A model generated the notes under the pieces. That model was not told the origin of the DNA. It worked only from the letters and a program-made list of their open reading frames with translations, and made no database searches. Below are positions 15,201-23,791 of a stretch of DNA of 64,000 bases, one piece after another. Location of the stretch: positions 91,632,259-91,696,258 of the forward strand of contig NC_085047.1 in the NCBI RefSeq assembly GCF_963662255.1. The letters run 5' to 3'. Numbering within the stretch: the stretch's first letter is position 1; each line of letters begins with the position of its first letter. The translations under genes and the position numbers were made by a program. This DNA is from Cinclus cinclus (Eukaryota > Chordata > Aves > Passeriformes > Cinclidae).

Positions 15201-18200
15201 AATTTAGGCTCTCAGAAGGCAGCTGTAACATGTGATGAACTGTTGCCAACTGCACTCTGCAAACTAACTTGATTGAGCTGAAAGCAGCCACACACTTGAG
15301 ATAAAACTCACTGTCTGTAGAGAGGAGTGAGCTATAATTCTCTACCTTATACTGAGTCTACTGAGCTAGACTGAGCATCCGAAATAGGTCTGTATTGTGA
15401 AGATTTATTATGGGAAAAATATACCTTTATTGTTAACATCAAAAACTCTGCACTGTTTTGGCTGCTTAAATTCAGTATTATCTGGGAAATCAAGGTGACT
15501 ACATCCGTTCCAGAAAGTAAGATTCAGTCTTTCCATGAACAGTAGAAAATACTGTTGCCACCTTCTTGTTTTAATGTATTCCTATTTTTCTTGCCATACA
15601 TAAATAGATTACTGCAACAAGATTAGAATTCTCAGAACACCACAGCAGATATATTTGCAATGGATATTCCTTCATGGGTGTTTGTATGATAAAAATGTGC
15701 ATTTTGTATAAATATTCTGTGTATCTGTGCTCTGAAGTATGTCCTTTTCACTTGTGTTAAATCTTCCTGTCTGGCAGTAAGGCCAGTAGCTTTTGTTGTT
15801 CTTAAGCACGCTTTGGGGAATGTGAGGGTGGCTTTAAGTACTGCTTGGGTCTTCTGTGTTGTTTGAGAGGCAGCTGGTGGTTTTGGTAGTGTAAAGGTCT
15901 TGCTGCCCCTTGAAATTCTTGGGTTAGTTGTGAGCTGTCCAGTAACTGCTGCCGCATGTTGGATCACTTTGGTTGGTATTCCCTTACACAAAGCCATATG
16001 CCTTAAATCTGTTCCTTTGTTGCAATGCAGGAAGCTCCATTTTCCCCAGCAGAACATTAAAATTATTTTCCCTGTAGCTCTGTGTTAATAGAGGGTTGAA
16101 CTGCATGCTCCTGTCTTCCTTTTTCTTCCTTCCATCCTTGTTTCCCAAACTCAAATTGCCAGTTATGCCCTGAAGAGTTTTATTGAAAGGATTCTTTGGT
16201 GTGTAGTTGGCACTGTTGGACTGATCACACCAAGCAGTTCCTACACTGCCATGGTGTATTGTGCCTTTGTAATTATTGTCTGATACCAATAGGGGTATTA
16301 AATCCAGGGAAATGGTTGTTTGAGTTTTCCCTCTGCTGTTTGGAATGATGCATATTTAAAAGTGCCACAAAAGAAGAAAGGGCTGTTTGGTACCATTGTG
16401 CAAAATTCTCCCAACCAGCTGGGTGCAGAATTCAAGCCAATATTTCAGGTCTGTATAACAAACAAAGGCAAATTTCTGTTTTGTTGGGTCTGGTTTGTTG
16501 TTATTGTTTGGTTTGTTTGTATGTTTTTTGTTGGGCTTTTTTTGTGCATGTGTGTGAGTGCACCTCTCTGGTTTTGTTTTTAAAACAGCACAATGAAAAC
16601 AGCTGTTTGGAAAATTGTATTCCATATGGTATGGTCAGTGTTGTATCTAATGATCTGAATCATCAAATGAAGAAGTAGAGGGGAGAAGGATAGTTTAGTC
16701 ATACCGGAAAGTGAGAAGAAAATGCATTAAAATTAAGTATTTGCAGAAGTTAGAGGAAATGAAGGGAATTTACCTTTCCAAAATGTGCAGCTAGGATCAC
16801 TAACTCGAGCTTAGTAATCTTCAGGGCATGATCAGTGTAATCAAGCAGTAAGGTTGTGCATCAGAAATTTCTGTCTTCAAGAAGAGGAAAATAAATACCC
16901 TTTTAGGCTGCAAGCTGTTTTGAACAGGCAGGAGAGCTTTAGTTTAGATTTTCAGTGGTCAAGCTGTAACACAGATTAAATGTGTAATGATATAAACCAT
17001 CTGATATCAATCAAAGAGAAACAGTATTTCTGTGATTGTCTAATAACAGCTATAGTTGGGTGCAGAAGCATGGAAGTTACTAAAAGGCGAGGGTCATGCT
17101 GGAACAGGTACTTAATAGGCTAGAGCAAGGGCAGTATTAAAGCAAAGCTGTCACTAAGGCTGGATCCAAACCCTTGCTTTTTTCTTTTCTGCCTTCTGCT
17201 GACGAGCTTTTCCTTTCAGGCCAGCACTGGGTTCCTCTGTCAGCCTTCCAAAACTCGGAGTTGCAGCGTTACTAAAATTGCTCCCCCGAGGCTGACAAAA
17301 AATCTTGTTGAGACCCAAGCAGTAAATTGATATTAGCTATTTGTAAATCATCTCCTACAGGAATGTTATCTTATTCCTTGTACCAGGTGAAAGTTCTTGT
17401 TCTTTTAAGGGCACATTTTCTGCTTGGTTTTGTGTTGAAATGTATTTATTGGTCCATTCTTTTAGTATGCTGTGTTTTTCCTGCAATAAATCTTCACTCT
17501 GACTCTACTCTTAGGTTCACTGATTCATTCTGGTGCTTTATTCTGTTGTTTATTTGCAGATGTTCCAGGTGATCCAGCCTGAAAGGAGAGTCCTGTACAT
17601 CCAAGCAAATAATTGTGTGGAGGCCAAGGACTGGATTGATATCCTCACCAAAGTTAGCCAGTGCAACAAGAAGCGCCTCACTGTCTACCATCCCTCGGCC
17701 TATCTCAATGGCCACTGGCTTTGCTGTAAGGCTACTGCAGATAACACCCCTGGCTGCACACCCTGCACAGGGTAAGGCTGTAACAGACCATCAGTGTACT
17801 ACTGCCATGGGTACTTGTGTCTCTGCAGGGTGACTTGCAGGTGCACAGTTAACCAGGATTTGCCAGGTGTACAGCTGTTCAAAGGCCATTTATTGGTATT
17901 CCTGGTTCTGCATGTCTTGATCAAAATGCTGGCTTTGTAGAGTTAGAGATGGTGATAGGAGTTGACTGTTGGATTAATGACAGATGATCAAAACCAAAGT
18001 ATTTTTAATAAAAATGTCCAAAACCCCTTCAATATCCTGTTTGTAAATTCCTGAAGCACTCATTTGCTGATAGATTTAATCCTAAACTGATCTTTTCAGG
18101 GGGCTACTCGTGCTCTCTCTCAAACAAAGATGTACTGTCTGGTTTGTAGGAAGCAATTTTCATCTAAACTGAGAAGTAACAAGACTCTAGTGGTAGACAG

Positions 18201-21200
18201 ACTCAGAATATAAGGCTTGGGTAGTTGGAAGTTCAATGCTTTGGCTCCTCCATCTGGTTGTAGCTGACTAATTCACCAAAGTGAATATGATACAGTCTTG
18301 TCTTTAAAGTCAGTGAAAGGGTGCTGGATAAATAGAGGCATAAAGAAAAACTTGTCCTCTTCTTTTGGGAAGAAATATAAGGTTTTGAGCTCTGTTACAC
18401 ACAGTCTGATTGCTTTCATGAGAATTCAGTTTTACTTTGTTTTCCTTGTTAAGCGCTTTATGTGCCATAATACACTGCTTAGCATATGCCTTTTACCTCT
18501 CTTCCTGATGCCTTACAGAGGACTGCCAGCAAATATACAATTGGATATAGATGGAGATAGAGAAACTGAGCGCATCTACTCTCTTTTCAACCTGTATATG
18601 CCAAAATTGGAGAAAATGCAAGGTGAGGATTAATGATCATTGCATCTTCAATTCACTTACCAAGGCAAGAATACCTGTGAAAAGTTGGATGTTCTGGCTC
18701 AACTAGCCTTGCAAATCACATCCTAAAAGACAGTGGCCTTTATTCCATTTGTTTCCCCTTCTGCTGTCTTGAGGCAGTTGTGTGTAGTATTTTTGGTGCA
18801 GTCTCATGCTCTGTAAAAAGTTCTTTGCGTAATAATGTTTGAAATAATGGTCTTAACCACATCATCCGAAAATAGCACAGACAGAGTGTTTCTTGGATGT
18901 TCTGAATTGAGAAATCAGAGCTAGCACTGAACCAGAGGTTTACTGATCCTGACAAGAAGCACCAGCAAAGTTGAGGTTTCAGTGGAGTATGGTTTTGTGT
19001 TACCAGAAGTCATGTGCATGCACATTCCTTGGTTCAGATCCTAAGAACAGGCTGGATAGAAATGGTTTCTTTGGAAAAGCGCTTTTGGAATTACCCATCA
19101 AGAATGACCTGTGGACACCTATGAAATGTTGAAAATTGGAGTTTTAGCTGGGAAACTTTGAGGAGCTGAGGGAAGCAGAGATGTGATGGAAAGGATAAAA
19201 GAAAGAGGAGACAGCAGAGGAAGTTGGTACTAGTAGGCATGCCAGGAGAAGTATCCGGTGTACACAGTGCCAGACTTGAAATCCCAGTTTAGCACAGGGA
19301 GTGGCAGGGAAGCCTTCTCTGTGGCGCTGATCTTTAAATAGGACTTTATTTTATAATATGAGATAAGCCAGTGGTGTCAAACACACGGACTGGAAAGCAC
19401 TTTAATCTGTTCCTGGCTGCTATGCAATTGCAAACTCAAGATCCTCACCACTTCCGAGCTGTCTGAACTGGTGCCCAGCTTTCCCCTATTCTGAATCCTC
19501 ACTGCCAGCGCCAGCATAGAGTTTCAGTGTTGGGGAAAAGGACACAGGTCTGGCACTGCAGCAAGGGGAAGGGAATTTGAAAGCTGAGACTGGGATAGCA
19601 GTAAAGCTAGGAGAGACAAAATAAAATACTCTTTCCCCTTCTTTCCCCTTCTTTCCCCTTCTTTCCCCTTCTTTCCCCTTCTTTCCCCTTCTTTCCCCTT
19701 CTTTCCCCTTCTTTCCCCTTCTTTCCCCTTCTTTCCCCTTCTTTCCCCTTCTTTCCCCTTCTTTCCCCTTCTTTCCCCTTCTTTCCCCTTCTTTCCCCTT
19801 CTTTCCCCTTCTTTCCCCTTCTTTCCCCTTCTTTCCCCTTCTTTCCCCTTCTTTCCCCTTCTTTCCCCTTCTTTCCCCTTCTTTCCCCTTCTTTCCCCTT
19901 CTTTCCCCTTCTTTCCCCTTCTTTCCCCTTCTTTCCCCTTCTTTCCCCTTCTTTCCCCTTCTTTCCCCTTCTTTCCCCTTCTTTCCCCTTCTTTCCCCTT
20001 CTTTCCCCTTCTTTCCCCTTCTTTCCCCTTCTTTCCCCTTCTTTCCCCTTCTTTCCCCTTCTTTCCCCTTCTTTCCCCTTCTTTCCCCTTCTTTCCCCTT
20101 CTTTCCCCTTCTTTCCCCTTCTTTCCCCTTCTTTCCCCTTCTTTCCCCTTCTTTCCCCTTCTTTCCCCTTCTTTCCCCTTCTTTCCCCTTCTTTCCCCTT
20201 CTTTCCCCTTCTTTCCCCTTCTTTCCCCTTCTTTCCCCTTCTTTCCCCTTCTTTCCCCTTCTTTCCCCTTCTTTCCCCTTCTTTCCCCTTCTTTCCCCTT
20301 CTTTCCCCTTCTTTCCCCTTCTTTCCCCTTCTTTCCCCTTCTTTCCCCTTCTTTCCCCTTCTTTCCCCTTCTTTCCCCTTCTTTCCCCTTCTTTCCCCTT
20401 CTTTCCCCTTCTTTCCCCTTCTTTCCCCTTCTTTCCCCTTCTTTCCCCTTCTTTCCCCTTCTTTCCCCTTCTTTCCCCTTCTTTCCCCTTCTTTCCCCTT
20501 CTTTCCCCTTCTTTCCCCTTCTTTCCCCATGCCCTGCTACAGTGCAGGCCTAGATCATAGGGAAATATGTTGTGGATGTTCCTGTGTAGTCAGTCTCCAG
20601 ACCTCTTAGTAAGATCAGAAGGTATAGAAGTATAACTTGCTCCTTTGGGTACGTCGTAAAGCAGGCAGCCAGGCAGTAGTTACAGCATATTCTGCTTATT
20701 CTTCTGGTGTGAATCTTTCAGGGGTAATGTGGTAAAACATGACTGTAGTGTTTTCAAATTCAGCCTGTACTTGCTTCCTGGGGATGGAACCTCTCCCAAC
20801 AGGTGAATACTTGACTTTGTGCAGGCCAACCCTGCAGCACATTGGCAGAGGCAGGCTTGTATAAGAGTTTCCAGAATGTGTGCATGGGGTGCAGATAGTG
20901 GCATTTGAGATTAAAGCAATGCCTGTGCAGCAAAGGACAGCTTCCCACCAAGCCAGGAGCAGCTGCCAGGCTTGCTGCCCTTTCTGTACAAGAGGAGGAG
21001 GAGGAGGGAGCAGGCATGGACAGCCTCTGTGCCTCAGAACAGCCCAGAGAAAGGACAGGGAACTGCTGCTGTCAGCCGCAGTTCTGTGATGGTCATACAG
21101 AAGCAAACCAAGAAGCTGTATGAAGTCCAGACTGAATCCTTTTAGTCTGCTTCTCTTGCTTTTTTCCCTCTGTGTGATATCCCTGTTTTTTTTTCTCCAG

Positions 21201-22043
21201 AGGCCTGTGGGAGCAAATCTGTGTATGATGGACCTGAAGAGGAAGAGTATTCTACATTCATCATTGATGACCCTAAGGAGACATATAAAACACTAAAGCT
21301 GATTATTGAAGGTGTTGGAACTTTAGAGCAGGAACACGCTCAGTATAAGAGGGACAAATTTAAGAAGACAAAGTATGGAAGCCAGTAAGTACAGTGGCTT
21401 TGTACAAACAGGGTCCTGTACAAACGGTCCTGGAAGATAGTATTTCCCTTGCTTATGCTCTTTCACCATATTTTTTCCAAAAAAGGTCCTGCAAATGCAT
21501 ACAGAGTAGCACTGTGACTTAGGATTTAAATCACAATATTTTAAAACACTGAAAGAAAAAATTTAATGCTTGTTTTTAATGCAGTTTCATTCACAAAATT
21601 TAAATGTGGGTTTGTTATACTGTTGGTTTTAAATTTTGAACCCATGCTTGTGAGCTGAATAATTAATAGCAGAAGATACATGTATTTACCAGCTTATCTT
21701 GGAGTGTTGGTTTACAAATGGAGAGTGGCTGATGCAGCCACATGACTGTATTTTGTTTACACATAAAGCATTCTGCATATGGTTGACAGAAAAGAAAATC
21801 AATTCAGTCAGTTCTAGCTCAAGTAAAATGCAGTATCAACATTACAATTACAACTTTGAAAATCAAATTTAGGGAAAAAGTTCTTGTGTGTTCTACTTTC
21901 TTTCTGACATTTTCATGTCCTGACAGAAAGCTCTATGTATAATACTGGTTTTTTTCTTTTCTTTTAGAGAACATCCCATTGGTGACAAGAGCTTCCAGAC
22001 ATACATCAGGCAACAGTCAGAGATCTCAGCACATTCCATATGA
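192..22043 (+). CDS. RASA3: RASA3, Ras GTPase-activating protein 3 (3' part, 16 coding exons)
   Basis: Join of 192-296, 789-945, 1780-1928, 3815-3929, 4811-4885, 5742-5865, 7014-7120, 7758-7835, 8747-8824, 9371-9444, 13024-13130, 14042-14124, 17560-17771, 18519-18622, 21201-21384 and 21968-22043. This gives 608 residues in one frame ending in TGA. Residue numbers in all entries count from the first complete codon in the window. Domain order is C2B end (1 to about 40), RasGAP (about 55-350), PH (about 353-455), Btk zinc motif (461-483) and a C-terminal tail. That order defines the GAP1 family. The C-terminus (HPIGDKSF... ending AHSI) and the Btk region match RASA3 better than RASA2 or RASA4 as I remember them. 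Known role of the family: RASA3 speeds GTP hydrolysis on Ras and R-Ras and also Rap1, is held at the plasma membrane through its PH domain binding phosphoinositides and IP4, and restrains Rap1-integrin signalling in platelets. The start codon, C2A and most of C2B lie upstream of the window. Confidence 0.95.
789..945 (+). CDS. RASA3: RASA3 exon: C2B end and linker to RasGAP
   Basis: It starts with the third base of the Trp codon and encodes residues 36-87, beginning YFLQPRDNG. It covers the last C2B strand and the linker that leads into the GAP helices ([10 protein letters not shown]). It ends on a complete codon with donor GTAATT. The following intron (946-1779, 834 bp) holds no recognisable element. 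Confidence 0.95.
1780..1928 (+). CDS. RASA3: RASA3 exon: start of RasGAP domain
   Basis: Residues 88-136 plus two bases of Gln137, with donor GTAAGT. The segment [20 protein letters not shown] and the following HYGR...[14 protein letters not shown] form the first helices of the RasGAP fold. These sit just before the finger loop that is completed in the next exon. Confidence 0.96.
1929..3814 (+). other. RASA3 intron, 1,886 bp
   Basis: Ordinary AT-rich intron with donor GTAAGT and acceptor CTTCCAG. I see no repeat family, conserved exon-like segment or RNA gene in it. Confidence 0.85.
3815..3929 (+). CDS. RASA3: RASA3 exon: RasGAP arginine-finger loop
   Basis: Residues 138-175, starting with the base that completes Gln137. 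It contains [18 protein letters not shown]. The Arg of FRGNSL (codon AGA at 3834-3836, residue 144) aligns with the catalytic arginine finger of RasGAPs (Arg789 in p120GAP), so the catalytic residue is kept. The following intron (3930-4810, 881 bp) has only a 14-bp perfect palindrome, TTAATAGCTATTAA, at 4047-4060. Confidence 0.96.
4811..4885 (+). CDS. RASA3: RASA3 exon: RasGAP middle, short 25-codon exon
   Basis: Phase 0 at both ends, 75 bp, residues 176-200 ([17 protein letters not shown] and onward). Its last codon is AGG (Arg). From memory mammals have Met at this position, but that comparison was not checked. Skipping this exon would keep the frame. Confidence 0.94.
4886..5741 (+). other. 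RASA3 intron, 856 bp, hosting a CR1 fragment
   Basis: Donor GTATGC, acceptor TTTTTTCAG. About 380 bp of this intron is a CR1 LINE 3' end (separate entry). The rest is AT-rich and featureless. Confidence 0.85.
5094..5475 (+). mobile_element. CR1 non-LTR retrotransposon, 3'-end fragment
   Basis: The stretch carries hallmark wording of the avian CR1 3' region in sense orientation: AGAAAAGGAGGCTCAGGGG, then CTGGAATAGGCTGCCCA, then GTGGGGACGTGGTTTAGTGG, then CAGTGCTGGGTTAACTG, then GGACTCAATGATG, ending with an ATGATTCTGCTGATGATG tail like the short CR1 3' terminal repeats. It is clearly diverged from any consensus I recall and has no coding capacity. CR1 copies are typically 5'-truncated and lack target-site duplications, as here. 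The 5' boundary is approximate. Confidence 0.88.
5742..5865 (+). CDS. RASA3: RASA3 exon: RasGAP helices
   Basis: Residues 201-241 plus the first base of Gly242. It reads [11 protein letters not shown] and continues through [18 protein letters not shown], a segment strongly conserved among GAP1 proteins. Donor GTGAGT. Confidence 0.95.
5866..7013 (+). other. RASA3 intron, 1,148 bp
   Basis: AT-rich intron ending in a T-rich tract and AATAG. Open frames here, for example at 6045-6365, lack codon structure or any family resemblance. Nothing else seen. Confidence 0.85.
7014..7120 (+). CDS. RASA3: RASA3 exon: RasGAP FLR motif
   Basis: It starts with two bases completing Gly242 and encodes residues 243-277. 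It contains [23 protein letters not shown] at 7055-7063 followed by x-FAPAI-x-SP is the RasGAP signature that supports the catalytic site and contacts Ras. Donor GTAAGT. The next intron (7121-7757, 637 bp) shows nothing. Confidence 0.97.
7758..7835 (+). CDS. RASA3: RASA3 exon: RasGAP, 26 codons
   Basis: Phase 0 at both ends, residues 278-303, [20 protein letters not shown] and onward. It follows directly on the FLR helix of the GAP fold. Donor GTAAGT. The next intron (7836-8746, 911 bp) is AT-rich with no recognisable element. Confidence 0.96.
8747..8824 (+). CDS. RASA3: RASA3 exon: RasGAP, 26 codons
   Basis: Phase 0 at both ends, residues 304-329, containing [20 protein letters not shown]. 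The preceding ATG-containing frame from 8720 is intronic read-through. The acceptor TTTCAG at 8741-8746 fixes the exon start. The following intron (8825-9370, 546 bp) is featureless. Confidence 0.96.
9371..9444 (+). CDS. RASA3: RASA3 exon: end of RasGAP, lead into PH
   Basis: Residues 330-353 plus two bases of Gly354: [19 protein letters not shown] and onward. The GAP domain closes here and the first PH strand begins with KEG-F across the junction. Donor GTAAGT. Confidence 0.95.
9445..13023 (+). other. RASA3 intron, 3,579 bp (largest in the window)
   Basis: AT-rich. It holds a T-rich simple tract at 10860-10897 and a tandem duplication of an 18-bp unit (AGCTGTTCTAAGCATTTC) at 11956-11991. 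I see no extra exon, RNA gene or intact transposon. Confidence 0.8.
11956..11991. repeat. Two-copy 18-bp tandem duplication
   Basis: Two adjacent copies of AGCTGTTCTAAGCATTTY differ only in the last base. This is a small local duplication inside an intron. Confidence 0.9.
13024..13130 (+). CDS. RASA3: RASA3 exon: PH domain strands 1-3
   Basis: Residues 355-389, with split glycines at both ends. It contains [20 protein letters not shown], the basic beta1-beta2 loop and the KKRWF strand of the PH domain. These residues bind phosphoinositides and IP4 in GAP1-IP4BP. Donor GTAACA is the weaker type. Confidence 0.97.
14042..14124 (+). CDS. RASA3: RASA3 exon: PH domain middle
   Basis: It begins with two bases completing Gly390 and encodes residues 391-417 ([20 protein letters not shown] and onward). 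These are PH beta strands 4-6. Donor GTAAGT. The preceding intron (13131-14041, 911 bp) shows nothing recognisable. Confidence 0.96.
14125..17559 (+). other. RASA3 intron, 3,435 bp
   Basis: It contains a TA-dinucleotide microsatellite at 14522-14544. On the minus strand two overlapping open frames of 101 and 141 codons (15632-16289) do not resemble any family I recognise and may be chance. Otherwise AT-rich and featureless. Confidence 0.8.
14522..14544. repeat. (TA)n microsatellite
   Basis: Run of alternating T and A with one A interruption, within an intron. Confidence 0.9.
17560..17771 (+). CDS. RASA3: RASA3 exon: PH C-terminal helix and Btk zinc motif
   Basis: Residues 418-487 plus two bases of Gly488. 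The first part completes the PH domain, including the helix [14 protein letters not shown] with the near-invariant PH Trp. The second part is a Btk motif: His461 (17689-17691), Cys472, Cys473 and Cys483. The spacing H-x10-C-C-x9-C is identical to that of BTK, so zinc binding should be intact. The segment reads [20 protein letters not shown]. Donor GTAAGG. The next intron (17772-18518, 747 bp) holds nothing else. Confidence 0.98.
18519..18622 (+). CDS. RASA3: RASA3 exon: post-Btk segment
   Basis: Residues 489-522, from [20 protein letters not shown] to LEKMQ. The acceptor TTACAG at 18513-18518 gives the in-frame Gly-Gly junction. Use of the AG two bases downstream would break the frame. Donor GTGAGG. 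Confidence 0.97.
18623..21200 (+). other. RASA3 intron, 2,578 bp, one third minisatellite
   Basis: The central 898 bp (19631-20528) is a 10-bp minisatellite described separately. The rest is moderate-GC unique sequence in which I see no additional exon. The acceptor is TTTTTTTTCTCCAG. Confidence 0.9.
19631..20528. repeat. Perfect 10-bp pyrimidine minisatellite (CTTTCCCCTT)n, about 90 copies
   Basis: Read by eye, 89 consecutive full units plus eight bases of a ninetieth are identical, with abrupt unique flanks on both sides (AATAAAATACT to the left, ATGCCCTGC to the right). The sense strand of RASA3 is all pyrimidine. The other strand is G4 runs separated by AAAGAA, a spacing compatible with G-quadruplexes. 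Because 10 is not a multiple of 3 and no stop arises, every frame is open: minus-strand frames read cyclic versions of [10 protein letters not shown], plus-strand frames of [10 protein letters not shown]. The 307-codon minus-strand ORF here is therefore a repeat artefact, not a gene. Confidence 0.99.
21201..21384 (+). CDS. RASA3: RASA3 exon: C-terminal tail
   Basis: It starts with two bases completing Glu523 and encodes residues 524-583 plus two bases of Gln584. It contains [19 protein letters not shown] and then [20 protein letters not shown], a charged, probably helical tail specific to GAP1 proteins. Donor GTAAGT. The following intron (21385-21967, 583 bp) begins with a small duplicated phrase (GTACAAAC...GGTCCTG) and is otherwise plain. 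Confidence 0.97.
21968..22043 (+). CDS. RASA3: RASA3 terminal coding exon
   Basis: Residues 585-608 and stop TGA at 22041-22043. It reads [18 protein letters not shown] and ends AHSI, closely matching the vertebrate RASA3 C-terminus that I recall and unlike the RASA2 end. This is the strongest single argument for RASA3 over its paralogues. Confidence 0.97.
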
Positions 22044-22763
22044 AGTGCAAAGGAAATCACAGGACAGTGCTGAAGGGTTGGTTAGTGATGCTAAATAGCA
22101 AAACAAAAGGGAAGCCACACATGTAGCAAAATGTATGGATAAGTGTCAAGCTTACAAACTTTGAGACTTGGTAAACATATTCTCTTTTCAAGAAACTGTT
22201 ATAATAGTTGCTATGCACTTTATTCATCTGGTTATTGACAGATGATAAAACCCTGCCTTCTAGGCAGTTGTCATGTGTATTTTTAAATTTGCTTTGGTTT
22301 CTTGGAATCTAGTGATCAGTTCAATGATCGAGGTGTGTGGACTTCATCTTGACAACTCCCATGTAATTCCTTGTGTTTTGGAAACCAAGCATGCTGCTAA
22401 TATGCAGCATTTTCTAGAATGGTTGTTTGTTACTGTTTTTTTGTTCCTGATTAATGTATATTATGCCTCACTCCCTGCGTGCTGTCTTAGGAAAAGCTTA
22501 GTAACACTTTGCGTTTAATGCCTGCATTTAGAAAAGAAGCAGAGAAAAATCCGTCTGGCATAATCATCTACATTTTAGCTTGTATTCTGAGAAGGCCAAG
22601 GAGCAGGCCTTTTGTTTTACAGCAGTGTAATTTTTGCTAACTGTGCACAGTTTTTAATAGAAATTCAAATCTGAATGGTACTCTTGATATTTTTGAGATA
22701 CAAAGTAATTTCTCCAGGCACATTCAGCAGACTTTGGATTTGAAGATGCAATCTCAGCAGCGT

Positions 22764-22769
22764 AATAAA
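22764..22769 (+). terminator. Candidate proximal poly(A) signal AATAAA
   Basis: Canonical AATAAA about 720 bp after the stop codon. The downstream sequence is not strikingly GU-rich, so use is uncertain. Confidence 0.45.
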
Positions 22770-23785
22770 ACTGACTCTCATAAATACAAGTAAGAAAGAA
22801 ATGAACTCATGTCAAAGCTACGTGTCTCTCTTACACAGTCCAGTAAATGGTAACCTTTGAAAGTCTGCCAACTGAAAGGCAAAGTAAGCTGATTTTGATG
22901 ACCTTTTATCACCACAGTGAGGAGGACAAATAGAATATGAATCTGGCAGCTGAGACATGCTGATTCCCAAGTACAAAAGCCGTCAAGATGGGTTTTTTCT
23001 GAAAGGATTTTTATGCACTGGAGTCCATGCTATCCTAGTACCACTTGCTTTTTCTGGAAAATAGATTTCTACTTTTCCAAAAATGTTTTTAAATACTTTT
23101 TAAAAGAGACTTGTTAAGTGATATTTAGTATATTAACATGCATAATGATAACTTGTTAATACTATGAGTGTAGTAAAAATGGGATGAGCTGTGTATCTCA
23201 CTAATACCAACAAAAGGAGAGGAATAAAGATCTTCTAAATATTCAATGCATATTGATGTATGCTGGTTAGTTGTACACCATATTTTTTCTCTGTGTAAGG
23301 GTCTGTAATACAAACATCTAGCTTTGATGGCTTGGAAGCCTGCATGATGGACTTCAGGCCTCTGTGGGGTAGAAGCTAGTACAGGTTTTAAGCTGAGTTG
23401 GATCAGAAAGCCTTGTTCAGTTTAATGTGAAGATGTCTGTGTCTTTTCTTCAAGTGTTAAAGAATAATTCTTAACTGTGTCCTCATTGCATCTGACATGA
23501 TTTAAGATGGCTAAAGTACTTTGAATGCCTCTTTGTTAGTGATGTTCTTAGAAATTAAGTTTTGGTTTTGTTCAAATATATAGTAGACCACCTTCTAGTA
23601 GATGATAAATTACCTTTTATTCATCTTCACCCAGCAGACTGGGGAAAGGGAAGTAATGAAGCATTGCAAAGATGCATTTAGGACTTCAAGCTTTTAGCTG
23701 CCACGAACTGCAATTTTTAACATGTATTTGTAACTTAATATTGTTTATAAAATACTAATGACCTGTAATGTGTGTTCTATTGGCA

Positions 23786-23791
23786 ATTAAA
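23786..23791 (+). terminator. Candidate distal poly(A) signal ATTAAA
   Basis: ATTAAA is the second most common signal. A cleavage-compatible gap and a TG/GT-rich downstream element follow (about 23815-23835). The position marks a change to more GC-rich intergenic DNA. Confidence 0.55.

Noticed and set aside
19607..20530. 307-residue minus-strand ORF of repeated [10 protein letters not shown]
   Set aside because: It is wholly a product of the 10-bp tandem array, which leaves every frame open. There is no independent coding signal.
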